From NCBI GenBank assembly GCA_945865665.1, contig CAMBEE010000008.1, positions 20,137 to 84,136 on the forward strand: a stretch of DNA of 64,000 nt. The letters are read 5' to 3'. Made by a program: the position numbers and the translations under genes. Each line of letters begins with the position of its first letter. The first letter of the stretch is position 1. This document shows, one piece after another, positions 1 to 8,858 of the stretch. The stretch is from an uncultured Clostridium sp. (GTDB taxonomy: Bacteria > Bacillota > Clostridia > TANB77 > CAG-508). Below the pieces are notes generated by a model. The model searched no databases. It saw nothing but the letters and a program-made list of their open reading frames with translations, and was not told where the DNA came from.

Positions 1-133
1 CTCTTAGTATTTTTACAGCAACATATCTTTTTAAAACCAAGTCTGTTGCTTTATATACTGTAGCCATTCCTCCATTGCCTACTTTTTCAATAATCTCGTA
101 TCTGTTACCTAGAATCCTACCTTCTAAATTCAT
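1..133 (-). CDS. prkC: Ser/Thr protein kinase PrkC, N-terminal fragment
   Basis: Only the first 44 codons are in the window; the gene runs off the left edge. The reverse-strand translation begins [20 protein letters not shown] and continues [11 protein letters not shown] and VAVKIL, the glycine-rich loop and the ATP-binding lysine of a Hanks-type kinase. The ATG at 133 follows an AAGGAGAGAG ribosome site. It lies 49 bases downstream of the PP2C phosphatase gene, the usual prpC-prkC order in Firmicutes. PrkC is normally a membrane kinase with extracellular PASTA domains that bind muropeptides, but that part is not visible here. IreB, encoded at 50.6 kb, is a known substrate of the enterococcal homologue. 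Confidence 0.9.
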   Translation of the reverse strand, partial: MNLEGRILGNRYEIIEKVGNGGMATVYKATDLVLKRYVAVKILR

Positions 134-182
134 ACTTCTCTCTCCTTTTTATCACATTGCTTTTAAGCCATAATGTAAGCAG

Positions 183-917
183 TTATATATTTTTTATAAT
201 AACAACTGTTATGTTGTCATATCCGCCTCTATCTTTTGCAAGTTCCACCAAATCTTTTGTTGCTTGTTCTATATTTTTTGTTGCTATTTCATATAATGTT
301 TCTTGCTCTACTAAGTTTGTTAAACCATCTGAACACATAATTAAAATATCATCTTTTAAAAATCCTTTTACCATCACATCTGGTTCTACAAATGCATTGC
401 ATCCTAATGCCTTCATTAACATATTTTTTTGAGGATGATGTACTGCTTGTTCTTTTGTTATAGTTCCTTCTTTTACTAATTTTTGAACATAGCTATGGTC
501 TTGTGTTAATTTTCGTATAAATTGCTTACGTATTCTATATACTCTACTATCTCCTACGTGTCCTATATATACTTTATTATTATAGATTAAACAAATTTCT
601 AAAGTTGTTCCCATTCCTTGTAATTCTGGTGTTGCTTTTGCCTTTTCATATACAACCATATTTGCATATTCCATACTGCTTCCTAATAATTGAATTATGC
701 TATCTTTATCTTTTTCGATATCTTTAAAATTATTTTCTATATAATTTTTTGCTGTTTCTACAGCTAATTTGCTTGCTATTTCTCCTCCATTATATCCGCC
801 CATTCCGTCTGCTAATATGTATAATTGCACTTGGTCTAGTGAATTTGAAATATAAAAATAGTCTTCGTTTGTTTCTCTTACTTTTCCTTTATCTGATTTT
901 GCATAAGCTTTTATCAT
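183..917 (-). CDS. prpC: PP2C-family protein phosphatase
   Basis: This 244-residue protein is a metal-dependent PP2C phosphatase that reverses PrkC phosphorylation. Visible family motifs are RETNEDY near residue 15, LADGMGGYNGG near 36 (metal-binding Asp and the DGMGG signature), GMGTTLE near 101, GHVGDSRVYR near 119 and CSDGLTNLV near 195, with YDNITVVII at the C-terminus. Length is normal for the bacterial stand-alone type. The ATG is preceded by GAGGTGAAATT. It is cotranscribed with prkC downstream and has a good sigma-A promoter in the divergent gap with deoD. Confidence 0.95.
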   Translation of the reverse strand: MIKAYAKSDKGKVRETNEDYFYISNSLDQVQLYILADGMGGYNGGEIASKLAVETAKNYIENNFKDIEKDKDSIIQLLGSSMEYANMVVYEKAKATPELQGMGTTLEICLIYNNKVYIGHVGDSRVYRIRKQFIRKLTQDHSYVQKLVKEGTITKEQAVHHPQKNMLMKALGCNAFVEPDVMVKGFLKDDILIMCSDGLTNLVEQETLYEIATKNIEQATKDLVELAKDRGGYDNITVVIIKNI

Positions 918-965
918 AATTTCACCTCTGTTCTTTTGTAATTAGCTTATTTTTCTTTAATTTAT

Positions 966-994
966 TTTATATCATAACTTACTGTTTTTTGCAA
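966..994 (-). promoter_or_regulatory. Predicted sigma-A promoter for prpC-prkC
   Basis: On the minus strand TTGCAA and TATAAA are separated by 17 bases, about 50 bases upstream of the prpC start. Seen directly; activity is inferred. Confidence 0.6.
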
Positions 995-1040
995 TATTTT
1001 TTTTACTATAATTGCTTTTTTATTTTTATGTGATATAATA

Positions 1041-1049
1041 TCAAAAAAA
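1041..1049 (+). promoter_or_regulatory. Extended -10 promoter for deoD
   Basis: TGATATAAT fits the TGnTATAAT extended -10 pattern and lies 18 bases before the deoD start. No convincing -35 hexamer is correctly spaced, which extended -10 promoters tolerate. Confidence 0.45.
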
Positions 1050-1067
1050 ACAAAGGAGGAATTTTAT

Positions 1068-1790
1068 ATGTCAACACCACATAATGAAGCAAATAAAGGA
1101 GATATTGCAAAAACAGTTATAATGCCTGGAGACCCATTAAGAGCAAAATATATTGCTGAAAATTTTATGGAAAATTACAAACTTGTAAATCAAGTTAGAG
1201 GTATGTATGCATATACAGGCACTTACAAAGGAAAAGAATTAACAGTAATGGCCCATGGTATGGGAATGCCAAGTGTTGGTATTTATACATATGAATTATT
1301 TAAATTTTATGATGTAGAAAATATTATTAGAATAGGTTCTTGTGGAGGATACAAACCAGAATTAAAATTATTTGATATTATTTTGAGTGAAAATGTTTTT
1401 TCAGAAAGTAATTATGCTTTGACATTAAATAATGACGATTGTCACATTGTTTCTTCTAATGCTGAGATTAATTCTATAATAGAAAAAACAGCTAAGGAAT
1501 CTAGTTTAAATATTGTTTCAGGTAATACTGTTTGTACTGATTGTTTTGATGTCTATATGACTGATGTTAATAAATTTTTAGATAGAATACCTGATAACTT
1601 TAATCCTGTTGCTGCTGAAATGGAAGCTTTTGCTTTATTTTATAATGCTAAATTGTTGAATAAAAAAGCTTCTTGCTTAATGAGCGTTGTAGATTCAAAA
1701 TTTATTAAAGATATTGCAACACCTGAAGAACGTCAAACTGGTTTAAATAATATGATAAAACTTGCATTAGATTCTGCTATAAATATTTAA
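1068..1790 (+). CDS. deoD: Purine-nucleoside phosphorylase, DeoD type
   Basis: A 240-residue enzyme that cleaves purine (deoxy)nucleosides with phosphate to base and (deoxy)ribose-1-phosphate. The start MSTPHNEANKGDIAKTVIMP with GDPLRAKYIAE matches the hexameric DeoD family, and MAHGMGMPS, RIGSCGGY and EMEAFALF are the conserved phosphate- and base-binding segments. The ATG follows AAAGGAGGAATTTTAT. It stands alone on the plus strand and ends at a hairpin shared with convergent greA. Salvage of purines is its expected role. Confidence 0.95.
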   Translation: MSTPHNEANKGDIAKTVIMPGDPLRAKYIAENFMENYKLVNQVRGMYAYTGTYKGKELTVMAHGMGMPSVGIYTYELFKFYDVENIIRIGSCGGYKPELKLFDIILSENVFSESNYALTLNNDDCHIVSSNAEINSIIEKTAKESSLNIVSGNTVCTDCFDVYMTDVNKFLDRIPDNFNPVAAEMEAFALFYNAKLLNKKASCLMSVVDSKFIKDIATPEERQTGLNNMIKLALDSAINI

Positions 1791-1795
1791 AAAAA

Positions 1796-1823
1796 CGGAA
1801 ATAGAGATAAGTCCCTATTTCCC
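1796..1823. terminator. Bidirectional terminator between deoD and greA
   Basis: GGAAATAG and CTATTTCC form a stem just after the deoD stop, flanked by A-runs on one side and a T-rich stretch on the other, so it can end both convergent transcripts. Confidence 0.75.
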
Positions 1824-1829
1824 GATTTT

Positions 1830-2306
1830 CTATTTTGTTATATCTAATATTTTATATTTCATAATTCCAGCTGGTGCATTAACTTCAACAGTTTGTTTTT
1901 TCTTAGCACCTAAAAGAGCTGCGCCTAAAGGTGATTCATTAGAAATTTTATTTTCAGCTAAATCAACTTCAGTAGAACCAACTATTGTGTATTCTGTTTC
2001 TTCATCAAATTCAATATCTAATACTTTTACAGTATTTCCTACTTGTACTGTGTCTGTATCAATTTCTTTTTCATCAATAATTTTTGCATGTCTTAATTTG
2101 TTTTCTAATTCAGCTATTTTAACTTCATTTTCTGCTTGAGCATTTTTTGCTTCGTCATATTCTGAATTTTCTGATAAATCTCCAAATCCTAATGCAACTT
2201 TAATTCTTTCTGCTATTTCAGATCTTTTTTCTGTTTTTAAGTAATTTAATTCTTTATCTAAATTATCATATCCTTCTTGTGTAAGGATTACTTCTTTTTC
2301 TTCCAT
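1830..2306 (-). CDS. greA: Transcription elongation factor GreA
   Basis: GreA rescues backtracked RNA polymerase by stimulating transcript cleavage. The protein has an N-terminal coiled coil ([36 protein letters not shown] with the acidic tip) and a C-terminal FKBP-like domain ending in [12 protein letters not shown] and [12 protein letters not shown]. The ORF track starts 5 codons earlier at a TTG lying inside the ribosome site; GGAGG is 7-8 bases before the ATG at 2306, giving 158 residues, so that start is preferred. It is preceded by a leader of about 130 bases with its own promoter. Confidence 0.95.
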   Translation of the reverse strand: MEEKEVILTQEGYDNLDKELNYLKTEKRSEIAERIKVALGFGDLSENSEYDEAKNAQAENEVKIAELENKLRHAKIIDEKEIDTDTVQVGNTVKVLDIEFDEETEYTIVGSTEVDLAENKISNESPLGAALLGAKKKQTVEVNAPAGIMKYKILDITK

Positions 2307-2441
2307 TTTTACAACCTCCAAATTTTTATTTATGCACTAATTTTATACTATAACTTTTCATGTGCATTAAATATAATAAAAATAATATTATATTAACATT
2401 AATGCCCTATATATTAAAAATAGGACATTAAAACTTATACT

Positions 2442-2470
2442 ATATTAAGCCAGTTTTTTGAATTTGTCAA
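2442..2470 (-). promoter_or_regulatory. Predicted sigma-A promoter for greA
   Basis: TTGACA and TAATAT are separated by 17 bases on the minus strand. The leader between it and greA holds an imperfect hairpin (AATGCCCTAT against ATAGGACATT, 2400-2430), which could be a terminator-like or regulatory structure; no known riboswitch was recognised. Confidence 0.6.
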
Positions 2471-2535
2471 GCTTTTTGCTATAACTTTATTCAAAACGGC
2501 CATAAAATTTTATTTTTCTCTACCTTTTATTACAT

Positions 2536-3132
2536 TTAGCAATCTTTAAATAATTCTTTTCCATCTTTTAAATACTCATATCCAGAGAATATCGTTGCTA
2601 TTGTTTGAATTATCATCATCAAAGTAACTACTAAATTTAAGCCTAATGAAACTCCTGTTAATTCTCCTGTAAAGCACTTTCCAAATGCATTTATATCAAC
2701 AAATGCTAATATGATAGCTATCATTTGTGTAACTGTTTTCATTTTTCCCCATACTGATGCAGCTATTACTTTTCCGCCTTTTTCTACGGCAATTAGTCTA
2801 TATCCAGAAACAATAAATTCTCTAGCAAGTACTATTACTGGTATCCAAGCTGGTAATCTTCCCATTTCTACAAGCATAATCATTGCTGTTAATACTAAAA
2901 TTTTGTCTGCTAATGGGTCTAAAAATTTTCCAAATGTTGTTACTTGATTTCTACTTCTTGCTATGTATCCATCTAATTTGTCTGTTATTGATGCTATTAT
3001 AAATATCAAATCTATAATTAAGCATGATATTGGTATTCCCCATACATCTCCTTGTATTCCTAAAAATGGTATTATGACCATTATTGGTACAAGTATTATT
3101 CTAAAAATTGTTAATTTATTTGCTAAATTCAT
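2536..3132 (-). CDS. pgsA: CDP-diacylglycerol--glycerol-3-phosphate 3-phosphatidyltransferase
   Basis: PgsA makes phosphatidylglycerol phosphate, the committed step to phosphatidylglycerol and cardiolipin, in the membrane. The CDP-alcohol phosphotransferase motif is present as SITDKLDGYIARSRNQVTTFGKFLDPLADK around residues 48-76 (quoted here only as landmarks DKLDG, ARSRN, GKFLDPLADK). Several hydrophobic segments and the 198-residue length fit the family. The start MNLANKLTIFRI is preceded by an AGAAAGG site. It is near the FtsEX/CtpA block but separated by about 80 bases from ctpA. Confidence 0.93.
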   Translation of the reverse strand: MNLANKLTIFRIILVPIMVIIPFLGIQGDVWGIPISCLIIDLIFIIASITDKLDGYIARSRNQVTTFGKFLDPLADKILVLTAMIMLVEMGRLPAWIPVIVLAREFIVSGYRLIAVEKGGKVIAASVWGKMKTVTQMIAIILAFVDINAFGKCFTGELTGVSLGLNLVVTLMMIIQTIATIFSGYEYLKDGKELFKDC

Positions 3133-3212
3133 TTTTCTAACCTTTCTAAATTATTACTAGTTATATTCTTACTTTTATATTTTTATTACCTAAAAATTAA
3201 AACTCATACTAT

Positions 3213-4415
3213 TTATTTTAACATTTCTATTGCTTTTTGAAGTTGAGTATCTTCAATTTCTTGAACATTAAAAGGATTACTTACACTATCTGATAATTCT
3301 ACCTTCTCATCTGGTTCAATTCCAACTTTGTTGATTTTATTTTTATTTGGAGTTTGATATTCTTCAATTGTTATTTTCAAACCACTTCCATCATTAAGTT
3401 TTAAAATTTGTTGAATTACACCTTTTCCATAAGTTGTTGTTCCAACTGTTTTTGCCTTACCTAAATCTTTTAATGCTCCTGCCAAAATTTCTGAAGCACT
3501 TGCTGTATTTTCATTTGTTAATATAATTATTGGCATATTTATTATTGGATCTTCTTTTGCTTTTTTTACTGTTTCTTTATTGTTTTTATCAACTTCATAT
3601 AAAAGAACTGAATCTTTATCTGTCATATAATCTGCTATTTCTAAAGCTTGGTCAACAATTCCCCCACCATTATTTCTTAAATCTATAATTAATGATTTTA
3701 TATTTTGTTTAGATAGTTCTTCATATTTTGCTTTAAAATCTTCTGCTGTTGTTTCGTCAAATGATGTAAATTTTATATATCCTATATTATTTGAAATTAC
3801 TTTTCCTTCAACTTGATTTACTTTTACTTTTTCTCTTGTTAATTCATATTTAACAGTTTCTGCACCTCTTAATAACTCTACAGTAACCTTTGTTCCTTCT
3901 TCACCTTTTATATTGTTAGATGCTGTTGTCATGTCATCTGCTTTATATTCAACACCATCAACAGATATTATTAAGTCTCCTGCTTGTATTCCTGCTTTTT
4001 CTGCTGGTCCTCCTTTTATTGTTGATAATACTTGGATTCTATCATATTGTGTATTTTTTATCATATATATTCCTATACCAACAAAGTTACCCATGGTATC
4101 ATCTAAATAACTGTCCATATCTTCTTTAGAAATATATTCTGTATATGGATCCCCTAAGCCTTCAATATAACCTTTTATAGCACCCTCTTCAAGTTTTGTC
4201 TCGTCTACATCTCCTAAGTAATATTGATTTATTATTTCTTTATATCTTGCTAATTTACTACTAAGACTTTTGCTTGTATTACTAGAACTTACTGATACAG
4301 GATTTTTAACAAAATAAGTATATAATGATAATGATGTAACCATAAATGTGATAAATACAGCTATTGCAACTATCATTATGATTTTATAAATTTGATACTT
4401 TTTTTCCTTTTTCAT
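3213..4415 (-). CDS. S41-family C-terminal processing peptidase (CtpA-like)
   Basis: An extracellular serine protease with one N-terminal membrane anchor (residues about 11-35), a PDZ domain (GIGIYMI ... GGPAEKAGIQAGDLIISVDG) and an S41 catalytic domain. The serine lies in NTASASEILAGAL near residue 305 and the catalytic lysine in TYGKGVIQQ near 329. At 400 residues it is the usual size. Such proteases commonly sit beside ftsEX and M23 hydrolase genes in Clostridia. A role in trimming wall-hydrolase or signalling proteins is inferred from this context. Confidence 0.92.
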   Translation of the reverse strand: MKKEKKYQIYKIIMIVAIAVFITFMVTSLSLYTYFVKNPVSVSSSNTSKSLSSKLARYKEIINQYYLGDVDETKLEEGAIKGYIEGLGDPYTEYISKEDMDSYLDDTMGNFVGIGIYMIKNTQYDRIQVLSTIKGGPAEKAGIQAGDLIISVDGVEYKADDMTTASNNIKGEEGTKVTVELLRGAETVKYELTREKVKVNQVEGKVISNNIGYIKFTSFDETTAEDFKAKYEELSKQNIKSLIIDLRNNGGGIVDQALEIADYMTDKDSVLLYEVDKNNKETVKKAKEDPIINMPIIILTNENTASASEILAGALKDLGKAKTVGTTTYGKGVIQQILKLNDGSGLKITIEEYQTPNKNKINKVGIEPDEKVELSDSVSNPFNVQEIEDTQLQKAIEMLK

Positions 4416-4440
4416 TTTCTACCTACACCTTTCATAAATT

Positions 4441-4466
4441 TTGAGCGGAGTATCTATCCGCTCTAT
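4441..4466 (-). terminator. Hairpin terminator after the first M23 gene
   Basis: GAGCGGA and TCCGCTC form a 7-bp stem downstream of the 4506-5777 gene on the minus strand. The tail is AAAATTT rather than a clean T-run, so strength is uncertain. Confidence 0.5.
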
Positions 4467-4505
4467 ATTAAAATATTAATATTTTTTTATTTTATGTATG
4501 TTCTT

Positions 4506-5777
4506 TTACATATAATTTGCAGGATTAACTCTTGAATCTTGTCCATATCCAGTAGCATAACCATTGTAACTATATGGTGAAACTCTTAATTCAAAATGTA
4601 AATGTGGTCCACTTGAATTTCCTGTACTACCACTAAGCATTATTTGTTGACCTTTGCTTACTGTCTGTCCTGGAGATACGCATATTGAGCCATATGTACC
4701 ATGTCCATAATATGATTGCATTCCATTTGCATGTCTTATAACAACATATGTACCATAGCTTCCACTCAAATTAGCAGTTGACATTACAACACCTGCTGCT
4801 GCAGCATGTACTGGTGTTCCTAATGAAACCGCATAATCTATTGCTCCATGGAATTTTCCACTTGAATAATATCCATTTGTTGATATTGAGCCGCCACTTA
4901 CCGGTCTCATAAAATATCCTGAACCTGTTGGAATAGTGTTATTATTACTTCCATTATTTTTATTTCCATTGTTTTTATTACTATTATTACTATTATTTTT
5001 TTCATTTTCTTGTCTTGCTAATTCTTCCAATTGTTTCTTATATTTTGTCTCATTAGCTTTAATTTCGCTATCCATTTTAGCATTTGCTTGTTTTAATTCT
5101 TGGATTTCTTGCTCCAATTCTTTTTCTTGGTCAGACAATTGAGCAACATATTTATCTTTTTCTGATTTAGCAGTTTTTAGTTCTGCAGATACACTTTCTT
5201 TACTTGATTTTGCAGTTGTTAATTGTTCTTTATTTGTTTCTATCTCTTTTTTAGCTGTTTCTATTTCTTCTTTTTGTTTTTGTATTTTTTCAAGTAAGTC
5301 TGCATCCATTTGTGTAACTTCTGAAACTAGATAATAACTAGAAATAAAGTCACTTAAATTTTTTGAACTTAATAATACATCTAAATAAGAAGTGTCACCA
5401 GATACATATATTGCAACCATTCTTTGTTTTATTAGTTCTTCTTGATTTTTATAATCTTCCTCTGCTTGTGCCAATTTTTTTTCTTGTTCTTTTATTTTTT
5501 CATTAGATTGAGCTATTTGATTATCTAAATCACTTATTTGGCTTTCATAACTGTCTATTTGTGAACTGATATACTCAACTTGTTTCATAGTTTCTGATTT
5601 TTGATTTTCCACTTCTCTTTGTTTTTCTTGTGCTTCGTCTATTTGGTTACTTATCTGATTTTGTTGTGCTTTTTGCTTATTTATTTCTGACTGAGTAACA
5701 GCCAACGATATATTTGTGCTAGCCAAAATTATTGTTGCTAATAAAGTTCCTGTAATTTTTTGACATATATTTTTCAT
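4506..5777 (-). CDS. Coiled-coil M23 murein hydrolase (EnvC/PcsB-like), paralogue 1
   Basis: A secreted 423-residue protein with a signal peptide (cleavage likely near SLA-VTQ), a long coiled coil (about residues 30-260), an Asn/Ser/Lys-rich low-complexity linker (NNSNKNNGNKNNG) and a C-terminal M23/LytM domain. The zinc ligands are visible as FHGAIDYA and GPHLHFELR. The arrangement matches PcsB/EnvC-like hydrolases or activators controlled by FtsEX. It is similar to the adjacent gene (MVAIYxSGDTxYLDVLL, SSYYxxxExTQxDxDLL), so the pair is a tandem duplication. Catalytic H and D are retained, so it is probably an active hydrolase. Confidence 0.9.
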   Translation of the reverse strand: MKNICQKITGTLLATIILASTNISLAVTQSEINKQKAQQNQISNQIDEAQEKQREVENQKSETMKQVEYISSQIDSYESQISDLDNQIAQSNEKIKEQEKKLAQAEEDYKNQEELIKQRMVAIYVSGDTSYLDVLLSSKNLSDFISSYYLVSEVTQMDADLLEKIQKQKEEIETAKKEIETNKEQLTTAKSSKESVSAELKTAKSEKDKYVAQLSDQEKELEQEIQELKQANAKMDSEIKANETKYKKQLEELARQENEKNNSNNSNKNNGNKNNGSNNNTIPTGSGYFMRPVSGGSISTNGYYSSGKFHGAIDYAVSLGTPVHAAAAGVVMSTANLSGSYGTYVVIRHANGMQSYYGHGTYGSICVSPGQTVSKGQQIMLSGSTGNSSGPHLHFELRVSPYSYNGYATGYGQDSRVNPANYM

Positions 5778-5805
5778 ATGTTTCTCTCCTCTTTATTTTT
5801 TCACA

Positions 5806-5837
5806 TAAGAAAATAAACTATAAATTTTATTTTCTTA
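5806..5837 (-). terminator. AT-rich hairpin between the two M23 genes
   Basis: AAGAAAATAAA and TTTATTTTCTT are complementary and lie between the paralogues. It may be a weak terminator or mRNA-processing site; all pairs but one are A-T. Confidence 0.35.
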
Positions 5838-5866
5838 ATGTTTTTATTTGTTTCCATAATCTTTGA

Positions 5867-7078
5867 TTAATTTGTATTATTTGTAATAGTATTATTGTCA
5901 CTATCACTGTCATTATTTTCACCTGGTATTAAGCCATTTGTTATATATGGTAATGGATCAGTTGTTACACCATTAATTCTAACTTCAAAATGAGCATGTG
6001 GTCCTGTTGAATATCCAGTTGAACCAACTTTTAAAACAGCATCTCCTCTTTTTACAGTTTGTCCAACTTCAACCAAAATTTCTGAACCATGTGCATATAA
6101 TGTTGAAACTCCTCCACCATGGTCTATTATTACCATATTACCATATGCCGTATTAGGTCCTGCCTTTGTTACTATTCCATCATTTGCTGCAACAAAATTT
6201 GCCCCTTCTGGTGCACCAATATCGACACCTGTATGAAGCTTATATTGTCCTGTTATTGGATGAACTCTCATTGCATATTTTGATGTAATTCTTGTATATC
6301 CAGGAACTGGCCATGCAAGTTCTCCCCCAATATATGCTGTATCTATTCCATCTTGAGCTAATGCTAAAATTTGTTTATTTACTTCTTCATATTGTGCATT
6401 AATTTCGTCAATTTTGCTTTGTAAATCTTTTTCTTCATCAGAAAGTTTTGCTATAAAACTCTCTCTCATTTTTTTTGTATTTTGTAATGTTCTTGTTGTT
6501 CTTGTTTGATTTTCTACTATTGTTGCTAACTCTTCTTTTTCATTTTCTAGTTTTTGTTTTGATAAATCTATTGTCTTTTTCTTTGTTTCCAAATCTGTTA
6601 ACAAATCTTCATCAATTTGTGTCAACTCTGTTATTATATAATAACTAGATAAAAAATCTGAAATACTTCTTGACCTTAGCAAAACATCTAGGTATTTTGT
6701 GTCTCCAGATTCATAAATTGCTACCATTCTGTTTTTAAAAAGTTCAACTTGCTTATTGTATTTTTCTGTTACATTATTTAGGTCAGTTTCTATTTCTTCA
6801 ATATTCTTTTTTAATTCTGTAATCTTATTTTCTTGTTCTGATAACTCTTTTTCTGCTGTTTCTATTTTGTTGTCTAGTTTTTCTACTTGTTGTAGATTTT
6901 CTGATAAATTACTTTGAACATTATCTAATTGTCCGTTTGCTTCGTCTAATTGATTCTGCAAATCACTTCTTTGCGTTTGTAAGTCTGTTGTATTGTTTGT
7001 GTCATTGTCTTCAGCATACGCAAATGTTGTAATAAAACAAATTATTAAGATTAATATTATTGATAAACTCTTGCGCAT
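5867..7078 (-). CDS. Coiled-coil M23 murein hydrolase (EnvC/PcsB-like), paralogue 2
   Basis: A 403-residue secreted protein: signal peptide ending near AYA-EDN, a coiled coil of about 230 residues, and an M23 domain with LHTGVDIGAPEG and GPHAHFEVR metal-ligand motifs near residues 280 and 360. A Ser/Asp/Asn-rich tail follows. It starts 14 bases after ftsX, so it is the direct partner of FtsEX in the operon; the FtsX extracellular loop typically binds the coiled coil of such proteins and ATP hydrolysis by FtsE activates the hydrolase. The ATG follows GAGGGGAGAAAC. Confidence 0.92.
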   Translation of the reverse strand: MRKSLSIILILIICFITTFAYAEDNDTNNTTDLQTQRSDLQNQLDEANGQLDNVQSNLSENLQQVEKLDNKIETAEKELSEQENKITELKKNIEEIETDLNNVTEKYNKQVELFKNRMVAIYESGDTKYLDVLLRSRSISDFLSSYYIITELTQIDEDLLTDLETKKKTIDLSKQKLENEKEELATIVENQTRTTRTLQNTKKMRESFIAKLSDEEKDLQSKIDEINAQYEEVNKQILALAQDGIDTAYIGGELAWPVPGYTRITSKYAMRVHPITGQYKLHTGVDIGAPEGANFVAANDGIVTKAGPNTAYGNMVIIDHGGGVSTLYAHGSEILVEVGQTVKRGDAVLKVGSTGYSTGPHAHFEVRINGVTTDPLPYITNGLIPGENNDSDSDNNTITNNTN

Positions 7079-7091
7079 GTTTCTCCCCTCA

Positions 7092-7988
7092 CTATACTTT
7101 TAAATATTTTCTCATTGAAATTACACTTCCTAGTGCACCAATTCCAATTCCTAATAGCATATACACAAATATTATTGAAGATATCATATCTTTAAATCCA
7201 ACTAAGCTCATATTTATAGCTTGCATAAATTGTGCATTTACTGCTTGTTCTGCAAGTAAACTGTATGCCCCTCCAACTATAACAATTGATATTACACTTG
7301 CAAATATTCCAATTATCATACCTTCAACTATAAATGGCCATCTTATAAAGTTATTAGTTGCACCAACATATTTCATAATTGAAATTTCTTTTCTTCTTGC
7401 ATGTACTGTTAATTTTATTGTATTTGATATTATGAATATTGATATTACTATTAATAATGCTAAAATTATTCCAGTAACAAGTTTAATTCCTCTTGCTAGT
7501 CCTAATAATGTTGATACAGTTTGATCACTACTTGTAATTTTAGTAACATTATCGAATTCCATTATTTTATTTTGCACATCTTTACTCATATTTAAGTCTG
7601 TTAATGTAACAACATAAGATGGTGGAAAATAGTCTGGTCCATAACCTTCAATTAATTCAGCTCTATCTCCTAATTTTTCTTTCATTGTATTTAACGCATA
7701 CTCTTTATCTTTATATTCTGCTGTACTTACTCCATCTAATGATTTTATTTCTTCTCCAACTTTTTGAATTTCTTCATCTGTTGCATCCTTATTCAAAAAC
7801 ACTTGAAATCCTTGTTCTGACTTTATTTCGTCCACAAAATGATTTATATTTTCTCCAAGAATTAGAAATATTCCAAATATTATCATTGTTGCACACATTA
7901 TCATTAATGATGCCCCTGTTGATTTTTTGTTTTTAAAAACATTACTAAATCCTTCTCCAATTAAATATCCAAATATATTATATTTCAC
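7092..7988 (-). CDS. ftsX: Cell-division ABC transporter permease FtsX
   Basis: FtsX forms the membrane half of FtsEX, which transmits ATP hydrolysis to a periplasmic or extracellular wall hydrolase. The protein has the FtsX layout: N-terminal TM near residues 25-45, a large outside domain (FLNKDATDEEIQ, YKDKEYAL, YGPDYFPPSYVVTL), then three TM segments including NTIKLTVHARRKEISIMKYV. The track start at 8012 has no ribosome site. An AAAAAAGGTGG site is best spaced for the GTG at 7988, giving 298 residues and overlapping ftsE by 11 bases. Confidence 0.93.
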   Translation of the reverse strand: MKYNIFGYLIGEGFSNVFKNKKSTGASLMIMCATMIIFGIFLILGENINHFVDEIKSEQGFQVFLNKDATDEEIQKVGEEIKSLDGVSTAEYKDKEYALNTMKEKLGDRAELIEGYGPDYFPPSYVVTLTDLNMSKDVQNKIMEFDNVTKITSSDQTVSTLLGLARGIKLVTGIILALLIVISIFIISNTIKLTVHARRKEISIMKYVGATNNFIRWPFIVEGMIIGIFASVISIVIVGGAYSLLAEQAVNAQFMQAINMSLVGFKDMISSIIFVYMLLGIGIGALGSVISMRKYLKV

Positions 7989-8664
7989 TATCATAACCAC
8001 CTTTTTTATCATCTCTTACAATGCTGCCTTTTTCTATGTGTATTACTCTTTTTTTCATTTTATCTACTATATCTTTTGCGTGTGTTGCTACTACTACTGT
8101 TGTTCCTCTCATGTTTATTTCATTTAATAAATTCATAATGTCCCAAGCTGTATCTGGGTCTAAGTTTCCTGTTGGTTCGTCTGCTATTAACATTGATGGA
8201 TTATTTACTAAAGCTCTTGCTAATGCAACTCTTTGTTGCTCTCCACCTGATAATTCATTTGGATACATTTTTGCTTTTCCACTTAAGCCTACTAAAGATA
8301 AAACCATTGGTACCTGTCTTCTTATATGTCTTGGTGTTGCTCTAACTATATACATTGCATATGCTACATTGTCATATACTGTTTTGTCTGGTAATAATCT
8401 GAAGTCTTGGAACACAACTCCCATACTCCTTCTTAGATATGGTACTCTACTTTGTTTTAAAAATGTTGTGTCTTTTCCATTTATTATGATATTTCCTGAT
8501 GTTGGTTCTTCTTCTTTTAATATTAGTTTTATTAGTGTTGATTTTCCACTTCCTGATGTTCCTACTAAAAATGCAAATTCTCCTTTGTCTATTACAAAGT
8601 TTGCATTTTTTACTGCTTTTGTTCCTGTGTCGTATGTTTTTGATACATTTCTAAATTCTATCAT
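7978..8664 (-). CDS. ftsE: Cell-division ATP-binding protein FtsE
   Basis: ABC ATPase with Walker A GTSGSGKST, Q-loop VVFQDFRLLP, signature LSGGEQQRVALARAL, Walker B MLIADEPTGNLD and switch His in VVVATHAKD. The start MIEFRNVSKTYDTG is chosen at 8664 because GAAGGGAAG lies about 10 bases upstream; the longer track start has no ribosome site. It overlaps ftsX, showing translational coupling. Function is division-septum wall remodelling with FtsX and the M23 proteins. Confidence 0.96.
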   Translation of the reverse strand: MIEFRNVSKTYDTGTKAVKNANFVIDKGEFAFLVGTSGSGKSTLIKLILKEEEPTSGNIIINGKDTTFLKQSRVPYLRRSMGVVFQDFRLLPDKTVYDNVAYAMYIVRATPRHIRRQVPMVLSLVGLSGKAKMYPNELSGGEQQRVALARALVNNPSMLIADEPTGNLDPDTAWDIMNLLNEINMRGTTVVVATHAKDIVDKMKKRVIHIEKGSIVRDDKKGGYDSEI

Positions 8665-8753
8665 TTTATATTTTCTTCCCTTCATTTTTACTACTAAAAA
8701 GTAGTTCTTTTGATATATTTTTCCATTTTTATTGTTTATTTTTTATCTCCTAA

Positions 8754-8782
8754 ATAATATCAATAATCTACTAATTTTGCAA
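8754..8782 (-). promoter_or_regulatory. Predicted promoter for ftsE-ftsX-M23 operon
   Basis: TTGCAA and TATTAT with a 17-base spacer on the minus strand, about 90 bases upstream of ftsE. Confidence 0.5.
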
Positions 8783-8858
8783 TAGTTTTCACTAAAAATT
8801 CACTAGAAATTTTTGACATTTTTGTTACAATTCACAGACTATAAAAGTTCTTGTGCTC

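Noticed and set aside
8021-8704. 227-residue plus-strand ORF over ftsE
   Set aside because: Antisense shadow of a clear ABC ATPase; no ribosome site and implausible composition.
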